This document shows positions 51,784 to 62,500 of a DNA stretch of 64,000 nucleotides, piece by piece. This stretch comes from Cytauxzoon felis (Eukaryota > Apicomplexa > Aconoidasida > Piroplasmida > Theileriidae). The notes beneath the pieces are model-generated. The model made no database searches. It saw nothing but the letters and a program-made list of their open reading frames with translations, and was not told the DNA's origin. Position numbers and translations under genes: made by a program. How positions within the stretch are numbered: position 1 is the first letter of the stretch; each line of letters opens with the position of its first letter. The stretch lies in NCBI GenBank assembly GCA_020283715.1, contig JAIQCW010000047.1, positions 1-64,000 of the forward strand, in the 5' to 3' direction.

Positions 51784-53844
51784 TTAATTATTATTTGGTC
51801 CGGTAATCCATGCGATGATTAAGAAGATTTTGGAATTGCCATTAATAATTTCATATTCTATACAATTTCTATAGGATAAATTTATTAATTTAATATAATT
51901 TATCATCATACTTTAATATAATCATTTGATTTGATTTGATTTTATATTCTTTAATATCAGAATTTTCTATAGTTAAATTTATAATTACATCATCCGATTG
52001 TATAAAATTTGTATAAATTAATGTATACATTATACCATTTATACTATAAATTTATAATTTATTTATATATTAATATATTACCTCTTATCACTATGCCTCT
52101 TTATATGTGATTTATTAGGCTCCATATATACCACATATACTGATGATATCACCTATTTAATAATATAAACAAAATTAATACTATCCACTCGTCTCCACCT
52201 GAGGTCTTTCCACTCGCCGTGGAGGCCTCTTCTATTTACCTCCCCCCCCCCGCTTCCCTGAGATCAGCTACGGGTTCCACTTGAGGTCCAGTACTAACTC
52301 TACATTCCATTCCACTAGGCGTGGAGCCTCTTTTATTTAATTGTCCCTCCGCTTCCCTGAGATCAGCTGCGGGTTCCACTTGAGGTCCAGTACTAACTCT
52401 ACATTCCATTCCACTAGGCGTGGAGCCTCTTTTATTTAATTGTCCCTCCGCTTCCCTGAGATCAGCTACGAGTTCCACTCGAGGTCCAGTACTACACTTC
52501 ATTACACTTGATGTTACATCCAACACATCCTTAGCACCATCTTCCATCATTCCCATGATGGATGATCCATCACTACCTTCCCACCGCCACGATCTCCGGG
52601 AGTGGCTCTACTCTTTAGAGATAGGTAATTAAAAGAGCTGACGGCAGGACGAAGGTAAGGAGGATGAAGAATGTTAGATTGTAACCTCAAGTGGGGTATT
52701 ATGGTGTTTTTTATCTGAATCATGGGGTATTATAAAATTATAGTGTTTTTTACCCCTACATTTCCCCACAATATTAAATAATCCCCACAATTGCCACGAT
52801 CTCTGGGAGTGGCATCACCCTTTAGGGATAACTAAATAGAAGAGGCCTCCACGGCGAGTGAAAAGAAAGGTGGATTGGACTTCAGGTGGTTATCCTCCAT
52901 TTACGGTATTAAAATAAGCATACTTGTAATAATAGTTTGCATTTATGTACGAGTTCGTATGGTATGGTTTTGATTAGTTCGAGTATAAATTTGGTATTCT
53001 ATAATAATAATTGTATATTATTATATAAATATATAACCTTATGGTATTTATCATTTAAATGTGTTGAATTTAACCATAAATTAAAACAATTATGATAAAT
53101 TGATATATCATCATTCTATTATATATATATATATATTATTATCATTATATATCTATTACCTTAATAAATATACCATTATATTCCATCAATTCCAACTCCT
53201 TATATGGTAATAAACCCTACAATTAATAAAAAAATTTTACCCCACAAAACAAACATTGATAGAGGAAAATTCATCGATGATAACATAATGATGATCGATT
53301 AATGATTTGATATTTAAATTATTTAAATTATTATAATATTTACCAATAGCGAATAGATAACCATCATTAGATAATTTTTTAAAATTTGATTGAATTTTAT
53401 TATAAAAATATTTCATTAAATTTTTATTAAATGATTTTTTCCATGAAGATAATAATAAATAATTTTCAAATTCATTATTTAAAGTTAATCCATCTATATA
53501 AAATAAATCATTAAATAAATAAAAATAATAATTACCTTTAAGACCTTTATTTATAATATTATTTAATGATTTATAAGATAATTCAATAGATTCTTGTAAT
53601 ATTATAATTAAATCATCATTACCCCATATATCATTTATATATTGACGTATATCATCATTAGTATTATCACAATAAATTAAATGTTCTGTACCACTATCAG
53701 ATCTATATATATATAATATCATTATAAATTAATATAATTATACCTCAATTGCCTTTCAAGTAATATCCTATCATTCTCATCAAATGTTCTCTTAGCAAAT
53801 AACCTAAACTCATTCACCTCCTCATCAGACCATACAATAGACAT
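51784..53844 (-). CDS. Unknown protein, eight exons
   Basis: Exons 53744-53844, 53246-53702, 53160-53216, 53038-53115, 52924-52998, 52082-52152, 51912-52043 and 51784-51868 join in frame to 351 residues. It starts MSIVWSDEEVNEFRLFAKRT; other stretches are RSDSGTEHLIYCDNTNDDIR, IWGNDDLIIILQESIELSYK, GLLPYKELELMEYNGIFIK, VYVVYMEPNKSHIKRHSDKR and the end IAWITGPNNN. The mix of strands and helices suggests a folded globular protein, perhaps a conserved complex subunit. I do not recognise the family. Intron 5 (52153-52923, 771 nt) carries the densest element cluster in the window, including a 99-nt tandem duplication. The other introns are 36-44 nt. Confidence 0.55.
52190..52890 (-). repeat. Long element array (three B1, G, two C, H) in intron 5 of the unknown gene
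   Basis: A, CCACTCGCCGTGG, B1 with a C10 run, a 99-nt unit repeated in tandem (52275-52373 and 52374-52472), G unit, C, H unit, and a second C with the CCCTTTAGGG hairpin. Confidence 0.87.
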
Positions 53845-54600
53845 AATACTAAATATAATAATCAGTAAATTATACAATTTAATTATCATCCATTATACTA
53901 ATACAACATCTCTTCCACTCCACCTGAGGTTACATCCACCGTAAGTCCAAACTCTGATCCCACTCGCCGTTCCACCCGAGGCCAATCCTGCCGTCAGCTC
54001 TTCCAATTACCTATCTCTAAAGAGTAAAGCCACTCCCAGAGATCGTGGCAATGTTGTAGATAGTAATTGGACCTCAGGTGGAGACCTCAAGTGGACTACC
54101 CGCAGCTGATCTCAGGGAAGCGGAGGGATAGCTAAATAGAAGAGGCCACCACGGCGAGTGGAAGACGAAGAGAGTTGAATTGGACCTCAGGTGGAACTGC
54201 GAGTGGAGAAGAGTTGGATTGTACATCAAATGGAAGCTGACATTGGGATCTTTGATATAGAGGTCATATGAATTACAAGATAAATGGTTATAAGATCACT
54301 AATGAAAATGATTGATCGATATAGTGACCATTTTGAAAATGAAATGATTGTATGATGGACGTAGATGTATATATGGTCTGATGAAGGAATAAAACAAACC
54401 TGAAGATATGAATAGATATGAGAATATATTGTAGATATAATAACAATTTAAATATATATTGAGTAATAAAATGTGTTTAGATTTATATGATATGGTAGTA
54501 TTTATATTATTCCCACATGATTGTACAAGTTAGATAATATTTAATATAACATGTATTGTATTTAATTATTAATGATGATGGTATATTAAACATTAAAAAA
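53845..54600. other. Divergent intergenic region with one element cluster
   Basis: Element cluster at 53912-54235 (C and B1 in plus sense), followed by about 360 nt of AT-rich DNA leading to the kinase gene. No gene seen. Confidence 0.5.
53912..54235 (+). repeat. Modular element cluster (C, B1), intergenic
   Basis: A, D palindromes, C, tandem A-A, B1, CCACGGCGAGTGG, A. Confidence 0.83.
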
Positions 54601-56457
54601 ATGGGTCGTTATAGTAGTAGTCCTAGACGTTATCATCATCGCCATCGTAGTCCTAGTCGTCATCGTCATCATAAATATCGCAGTGATAGTAGAAGACGTA
54701 GTTATAGACGTCATAGGCATTCTAAAAATAGATATAATCGTGATAGATCATCAACTTATAATTATCATAAGAGATATTCAAGGCATAGAAGACGTAGTTA
54801 TAGTAGAGATAGATATCATAGGAGTAGATCAAGATATAGTAGGCATCATCATCATCGTCATCATAGTTATAAAAGACGTTCATCTGATGAAATTGTTCAT
54901 TTTAAATGGGAAAAAGGACAGAAGGTTGGTGATTATACTATTATCAATAAAATATGTGATGGTACATTTGGGCGTGTATTATACTGCGAAAAGGATGGAC
55001 AAAATTATGCCCTAAAAGTAATACGTGATGTTGAAAGATATACAAATTCCGCAAAAATTGAAATTGATATCCTACTAGATATCAAAGATACTGATGTAGA
55101 TAATCAAAGCCGCTGCGTCATATTACATGATCATTTCTTACATAAAAATAAACACATGTGTCTTGCATTCGAACCATTAGGCCTCTCATTATATGAATTC
55201 CTTGATAAAAATGACTTTAAAGGATTCTTTATCGCAGATATACAACATATCGCCCATCAATCACTCAAAGCATTAGCATTCCTTAAACAAAAAAATATCA
55301 TTCATACCGATATCAAACCCGAAAATATACTCCTAACATGCAAAGAAGATGAATTCATTGAAGTACCATTTCCTAGATCACAGGTATTATCATATCATAT
55401 CATCCAACACTCCTTTCCACTCGACATTCCACCTGAGGTCCAATCAGTATCATCTACTCTTCCACTCAAGGTCTTCCACTCGCCGTGGTGGCCTTTTCTA
55501 TTTACTTCCCCCTCCGCTTCCCTGAGATCAGCTACGGGTTCCACTTGAGGTCCAATCCATACCTTCTTCACCGCCACGATCTCCGGGAGTGGCTCTACTC
55601 TTTAGAGATAGGTAATTAGAGAGGCACCACGCCTAGTGGAAGACAAACTTGTAACTTCGAGCGGAGAGCTGACGGCAGGACGACCTCAGGTGGAAGTGGA
55701 AATTAGTTTGTATAATTCATTTGTATTTATATATGATATAATGAATATATATATATATAATATAGACTGGTATGATGACAAAGAGGCCTGCATTATCGGA
55801 TGTAAAATTGGTTGATTTTGGTAGTGCTATATATGATGATGATTATCATAGTTCGATTATTAATACTAGACAATATAGATCACCAGAGGTTATATTAGGT
55901 ATATATAATGAATTAATTATTATTATTTTATAGATATTGGTTATTCATATAATAGTGATTTATGGTCATTAGGTTGTACATTAGTTGAATTATATACTGG
56001 TCATTTATTATTTAAGACACATTCTAATTTAGAACATTTGGCTATGATTGTAAGTTATAATTATGAAATAATTAATTTAAATATTAGGAACGTGTTATTG
56101 GTAAGATTCCAAAATCAATGTTGGAAGCTGCAAGGAAAACAGATGGTAGACATTATATTCATCCATCAGAGACTAGGCTTGATTGGTTAGTTGATATTAT
56201 TATTAATATAAATTTATAGGCCTGATGGTGCTAAATCTAAATCATCTATATTAAAGATTGATGAAACAAAATATATAATGGTATATAAATATATATATAT
56301 ATATATATAATATATAATTTAGGATTTAATTAAACCTGAACATCGTATATTTGCTGAATTTATTAGATATATATTGAATCCTGATTCATCATTAAGACCT
56401 ACACCAGAAGAAGCTATGGAACATGAATTTTTTATGTTAAAGCTTCCAGAGAATTAA
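54601..56457 (+). CDS. CLK/LAMMER-type protein kinase with RS-like N-terminus
   Basis: Six exons: 54601-55383, 55766-55898, 55934-56049, 56088-56185, 56220-56280 and 56323-56457, giving 441 residues. ATG 54601 was chosen because upstream codons of the frame lack an ATG. Residues 1-100 are Arg/Ser/His-rich (RRSYSRDRYHRSRSRYSRHH), like splicing factors. The kinase domain has the glycine loop CDGTFGRV, the lysine in YALKVIRDV, the catalytic loop HTDIKPENILL (Thr in place of the usual Arg, normal for CLK/SRPK), DFGSA, RQYRSPEVIL, DLWSLGCTLVELYTG and HSNLEHLAMI, the counterpart of the EHLAMMERILG block. CLKs phosphorylate SR proteins and control splicing. Intron 1 (382 nt) carries an element cluster. 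The stop (56455-56457) overlaps the stop of convergent mS29. Confidence 0.92.
55405..55705 (-). repeat. Modular element cluster (B1, C) in CLK intron 1
   Basis: A, CCACTCGCCGTGG, reverse B1, A, reverse C, CCACGCCTAGTGG, CTGACGGCAG, A. Antisense to host. Confidence 0.85.
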
Positions 56458-58630
56458 TATAATTTAGTTAATAATCTTCTAGATTCGAATCCATTACCAC
56501 CTATGATTGAATATATAATATTTAAAATTTATTATTATAAACCTGTTAACATATAATAATAATTTGTTTTATCTGATGGGAAATTAAATAATACTTGAGT
56601 AGATTGTAAATTATATATATAATTAGCATATTCTTTCATTGTAAAATTACGTATAGTTTTAATTTCATTTGGTCTAATAATAATTATATTATATAATAAA
56701 ATCTACTTACAATATTCCTAAATATTCAGGTTTATAATTTCTTCTATTATTATAACGCCAACTTGTAGATAATAATTTCAAACCTAAAATTTTATATAAA
56801 ATAACGTTTAATATTAAAAAAATTTTCTTCTTTATACCTCGTTTATATTGATCACCATCAAATTTATAAAATAATCTTGGCATACATAATTGATATGATG
56901 GTATCCAACCACCATATTTTGTACCTTCATATTTAATAGATAAATATTCAGATACAGGAAAACATTCATTATATTCATCTATTATTATTATATATATAAT
57001 ATTAAATACATACCAACTATTATTAATAATGGATATTTTGTTTGATGTTTAAGTTGATTAAATATCTCATATATAGCTTGAGTAGCAAATGTTTCATTCT
57101 CTATACCATAATTAGCTATATCTAATAATGTTAATGGTGATTCTAATCTATTACTATATAAATGAATAAATCAATATAAAATTGAATATTTTTTTTATAC
57201 CTTAAAATCGGTATCTTAAATTCTTTCCTATAAGAATCCCATAATTTCAAACTTTCATTTAAACATTCAATTTCCTATTATAATAAATAAATATTAAAAA
57301 ATTTTCTTATAATTTACAGTAATCTTATCATTATGTTCCTCTTTAAATATCTCAAGTTCTTCAGATACAACTTTCTTAATTAATAAATCAAACATTCGTT
57401 TATTATAATTTATATAATTACCATCCAATGCAACTTTACCATATAATGATTTTATCACAGGAATATTTAATAATTCATTCTTATTACTCAAAATTAATCT
57501 CTCTAAAAAAATTTCTTGCAAATTCTACCTAAAATCATCTCATCATATTATATTATCAATTCATTACCTGTATATATACACCAGAATTCGAACGCTTTAT
57601 AGTACCAATCTCTTTTGCATATTTAGATGGACTCGGCTCCAATATCACCATCCAACCATTTTTACGAGCCCATAATGCCACATGATTTAATACATAACTC
57701 TATATATTTTATTAACATATATATATATATATATATATATATACTGTTTCCCTCCAGAGAGCTCTTCTCCAGCTGGGGTTACAACCAGTGTTCCACTCGC
57801 CATGGAGGCCTCTCCACCTGAGGTCCGTCCTGCCGTCAGCTCTTCTAATTACCTATCTCTAAAGAGTATAGCCACTCCCGGAGATCGTGGCGGTGAGAAG
57901 TTAGTGGTTGGACATCAAGTGGAACCCGAAGCTGATCTCAGGGAAGCGAAGGGACAACTAAATAGAAGAGGCACCACGCCTAGTGGAAGAGTAGATGATA
58001 GTGATTGGACCTCAGTTGTAATGTCAAGTGGAAAAGAGAGTAAGATTGACATCGAGTGTAGTTAGTGAAAGATGTATAAATTTGACATACCTTTCCGGAA
58101 CCTCTTTTACCATCGAGTAAGATACCTCTTGATTTTATTTTGAATGGATTAGTTTGGTATTGTTTTAATTGCGATATGATTTCCATGGTAGCTTTTCTAT
58201 TAATGATACCTAATGGTTGACCATCTGGTAATAATGCGATATCTCTAATCATATCCCCTAGATTTATAAATGTGTAGAAACATAAAGACATACCACAAAG
58301 TCCTTCAGATAAGGTTGAGAATAACTCATTTACATCGTACGGTATGATAGATGCTATATTGTATATATTACAATCATCTAGATTAGTATACAAGTTCTCC
58401 AAATCTAATACATATGAATTAGGGTCTGACAAATGTTCTGGTAATAAACCCTTTTTAACGCCATAATCTCTATATGAACTTTCAGACAATTTATAAGCTG
58501 TTTTTAATAATGTATTTGATGATTTAAATTTATCTACAGTCTCTACATTTTTGTCTACACCTCTCCTTCTACGCCCTAATTGTTTGGATCTTATAGATGG
58601 CAAAGTGAAACTAATTAAATTTCTAGACAT
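56454..58630 (-). CDS. Mitochondrial ribosomal protein mS29 (DAP3-like GTPase)
   Basis: Ten exons: 58294-58630, 58091-58257, 57568-57699, 57318-57524, 57201-57274, 57014-57153, 56838-56978, 56711-56783, 56543-56673 and 56454-56500, giving 482 residues. After a basic N-terminus, exons 2-3 encode KSRGILLDGKRGSGKSYVLN, a P-loop like that of DAP3 (YGxxGxGKS), then HVALWARKNGWMVILEPSPS, the DAP3 pattern of a Trp-rich segment and a hydrophobic strand. Later parts (QAIYEIFNQLKHQTKYPLLI, IVDEYNECFPVSEY) contain the Walker B-like strand, and TSWRYNNRRNYKPEYLG lies near the end. mS29 sits in the head of the mitochondrial small subunit. The 36-nt intron 1 is a multiple of three. Intron 2 (391 nt) holds an element cluster plus a TA microsatellite. 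Confidence 0.85.
57750..58060 (+). repeat. Modular element cluster (C, B1) in mS29 intron 2
   Basis: CCACTCGCCATGG, A, D, C, B1, CCACGCCTAGTGG, A. Antisense to host. A TA microsatellite precedes it (about 57717-57742). Confidence 0.83.
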
Positions 58631-58644
58631 TTAAATTTATAAAA

Positions 58645-59367
58645 TTATATATTAAATTTACTTAAAAATGATTTATAAACATCTAGACATTCATCTATTG
58701 GCACAACATGCCCATATTTATGATAATGAATTATAGGATCTTGGAAGGCTTTAGATAATGCTATAGATCGATCTATAGAGACTCTTACATCTTCTTTACT
58801 TAAAAAATGTAATGAAGGTGTAGATATTAATGGTTTTACTTCTAGACGTTCACATATTGATACACATGGAATTGTTGGACCAGAGAAGAGTATACAAAAC
58901 TTGGGATTCCATCCGCTAGAATTATCAACTTGTAGTCTTTTTAATAATAATGTTGTTAATAATGCACCTTGACTATAACCGAATATACCATCAGCATTAA
59001 TACGTTTGCATTCACTAATTACATAATCCAATGACACATCTACACCTATAGCTTCAACATTTCTTAAATTAGATGAACAGTATCCATATCTATCTGTATA
59101 AAACCACGTTCTACCATATGAATCCAACTTTTGATTCTTTGAATAATACTCGTTCATTAATCTTTCCTCTATTACGCGTATTTCTTCATCTGATTTATTT
59201 TCACATTCCTTCTCATGAAATGCTGGCCTATGAAGTAATAAATATGGAGCATTAACGTATGTTAAATTAACGTAATCACTCAAGGCCTGTCTGAATTTTA
59301 ACGTCCTTTGCATAAACAATTCATCACTCTGTCCAAGGCCATGGATAAATACTACACGTAACGACAT
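58645..59367 (-). CDS. FSH1-family serine hydrolase
   Basis: Single-exon, 240 residues. It starts MSLRVVFIHGLGQSDELFMQ, a strand plus the HGLGQS oxyanion loop typical of FSH1/OVCA2 hydrolases. The nucleophile elbow is GIFGYSQGALLTTLL, with catalytic Ser in GYSQG. KFCILFSGPTIP follows, and a catalytic His lies in YHKYGHVVP near residue 220. The family has an alpha/beta-hydrolase fold and acts on small esters; the substrate is unknown. Its stop is 14 nt before the mS29 start on the same strand. No introns and no elements. Confidence 0.88.
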   Translation of the reverse strand: MSLRVVFIHGLGQSDELFMQRTLKFRQALSDYVNLTYVNAPYLLLHRPAFHEKECENKSDEEIRVIEERLMNEYYSKNQKLDSYGRTWFYTDRYGYCSSNLRNVEAIGVDVSLDYVISECKRINADGIFGYSQGALLTTLLLKRLQVDNSSGWNPKFCILFSGPTIPCVSICERLEVKPLISTPSLHFLSKEDVRVSIDRSIALSKAFQDPIIHYHKYGHVVPIDECLDVYKSFLSKFNI

Positions 59368-59586
59368 TTGAATGAAACAAAGTTTAAGGATTTAATTTCA
59401 CTCTAATTTATACCCCGATTTCCTCCAAGGTTGTACAATTATTAGGTGCAGTAGGCATTATATAAATTATAAATAGTTTTTATACAGTTGATTTTCTGGA
59501 AAATTTCAACGATTCTGACAACATATAAATAAATTAGTTGAAAATTTTATTATATTATACGAGATTATTCAAAATTTATATTCCTC

Positions 59587-62500
59587 TTAATTTATACCCA
59601 ATTCCGATCGCATCTGAAATTATAAAAGAAAATTCCTTGCATAACTATACCTTTAATATTTGAATTTTACCAGATTTTATTCTCTTCTTTCCCCTAGCTC
59701 TCTTATACTCTTCCTCCTCATTCTCTGATCCCTCACTCAATTCAATCTCTGTGTCTCTTGCTATTCTCTCCATCCATCCATCTACCCTTTTCCTCTTTAA
59801 CATCTGATGAAGTTGTGAAGTCGGTAATTTAATTCTCTAGAGAGAAATTTCCATCGAGGGAGAATTTTCAACCAAGGAGGAATTTTCCACAGAAGAAGAA
59901 TTTTCCATAGAGGAAGAAATTTCCATAGAGGGAGAATATTCCATAGAGGAAGAAATTTCCGTCCTCTATAATAAAACAATCATACCTTATATTCTTCTTG
60001 TTCGATATTATTAGCAAAGTTGATTAGAGTCTTATACTCTATAATATAAATAAAATTAAAACTTCAACAAACGTTGATATTTTTTGTTTGGAATACAATC
60101 GAGTATAACTTCAACATTTGAAATGTTTATATTAATTCCCGAGAATAATTCTTTCCATTCATTCATCTCACTACAAGAGCATATACAAATAGATTCTCCT
60201 AAATGGATATATAAATTATTATGAGTATATATAAAAAAAACCTTCAGTATAAAATCTAGCGGTTCTACCAGATCTATGAATAAATATTGTAGAATTTCTA
60301 GGTGGATTAAAATGTATAATACAATTAACATCAGGTAAATCTATTCCTCTAGATGCAACATCAGTAGAAATAATAATAGATTTCTTATACTTTATAAAAC
60401 TATATATTATATTTCATAATAATCAAATAACATACTCCTCTATACGCTTCAATCGCTGCTTCTGCTTAAGATTAGAATGAAAACCAGTTATATAATCAAC
60501 TATACTCTCCTTACTCATTGTCACAGATTCAGATTTCAACATCGATCTCTCATGCTTATCCTTCCATAATATCAACCTATAAATATAATAATAATAATAA
60601 ATATCTCAATTTCAGTGCCATTCCACCTGAGGTTACAACCACCTCTCTTTCCACTAGGCGTGGAGCCTCTTCTATTTACCTATCTCTAAAGAGTAAAGCC
60701 ACTCCCAGAGATCGTGGCGAGGTTGAGGTTCATTTAATATTGTGGGGAAATATAGGGGTAAAAAACACTATAATTTTATAATACCCCATGATTCAGATAA
60801 AAAACACCACAATACCCCATTTGAGGTCCAATCTAATTCTTCTTCCATTTCCACCTGAGGTCCATCTTTTCCATTGCATGGTGACCTTCCAATTACTTCC
60901 CCCTCCGCTTCCCTGAGATCAGCTGCGGGTAGTCCACCTGAGGTTACATCCAACACATCCTTAGCACCATCTTCCATCATTCCCATGATGGATGATCCAT
61001 CACAACCTTCACCACGATCTCTGGGAGTGGCTGTACTCTTTAGAGATAACTAAATAGAAGAGCTGACGGCAGGATGGACCTCAGGTGGGATCTTATGGTG
61101 TTGGTTTTTGATGATATTATTTATCGAGTGTATTTGTGTATAACTAACGAGAGTAATGATTCGAGTCTATAAACGTAGGTGATTGTATTGACGAAGATGA
61201 TACAGTGTGTATTATTTGAATTTGATAGATGATAGATTAGAAATGCGATTAATTTTAATTCCTAATGATTATATAATATATTATAGAATTAATAATTACT
61301 TTATCATTATCGAATGCTTTAATTATTTTAAATGTTAATGTTTTAGGTATTGTAATAAAATTATTATTATTATTAAGATTATTGAATGGTATTGATATAT
61401 TTTTATCATTTGTTGATATACAAACTAATGGATTATTAAGTTTCATTAATTTAAATAATGATTTCAATTGATTTTTAACCTAAAATTATAATAAAATAAA
61501 ATTAAATAAAAATTATTACATTAATTATAGTAGCAGAACATATAAAATATTGTGTATCAGATATTATTAATTTTTTTATTATATAATTTAATTCTTTATA
61601 TGATTTATTTTCTATAAATTTATCAGCTTCATCTAATATTAAATATTTTAATTTAAATTTTATATTTATATTATTATTATTATTAATTATTATATCCCAT
61701 AATCTACCTGGTGTACATATAATTATATTTGGATTTTTTTTAATAATTTTTCTTGTTTTTGTATAGATATACCACCTATTATATTAATAACATTAATATC
61801 TATACCATATATAATATTATTAAATACATTTTTTACTTGTATTGCTAATTCTCTTGTTGGTAATATTATTAATGATTCTATTATATTATTATTTTTATTA
61901 TTATATAATGATATCACTATTGGTAATACAAATGATAATGTTTTACCTGAACCCTAAATAAAAAATTTATTTTTTCTTCCTTCATTCAATTATTAAACAT
62001 ACAGTTTCAGCACATGCAATTATATTCTTATTATGAATTAATACATGTTCAAGTGTTAATGATTGTATATTAGTAGGATGAAACATTCCATTCATATAAA
62101 GATTCCTTAATATTATATAAGGTATCTGATATTCATCCCCAAGTAACTTTTTCCATGAAGAAGTAGATGATATAACAATAGATGGTGATGGTTCAGAATC
62201 CAAACATATACTTTTTTTATGTAAATCATCATGAAATACATTATCTAAATCAGTATGAGATACACTTCCAATTGAGGTTATAACCATGTTTTCGTCCTGC
62301 AGACAGCCTTCCACCCGAGGTCCAGTCCTGCCGTCAGCTTCTCTATTTACTTCCCCCTTCGCTTCCCTGAGATCAGCTACGGGTAATCCACTTCCACTCG
62401 AGGTACAATCACTACCTCCACATTTTAGTACAACCTTCTCTTCGTCTTGCAGACAGCTTCCTTTATTTACTTCCCCTTCCAGCTCCCGTAGATCGCTTCC

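Noticed and set aside
2803..57742. TA microsatellites (about 2803, 10465, 46790, 53118, 56290, 57717)
   Set aside because: Simple AT slippage repeats, expected in this genome and with no consistent relation to the element family.
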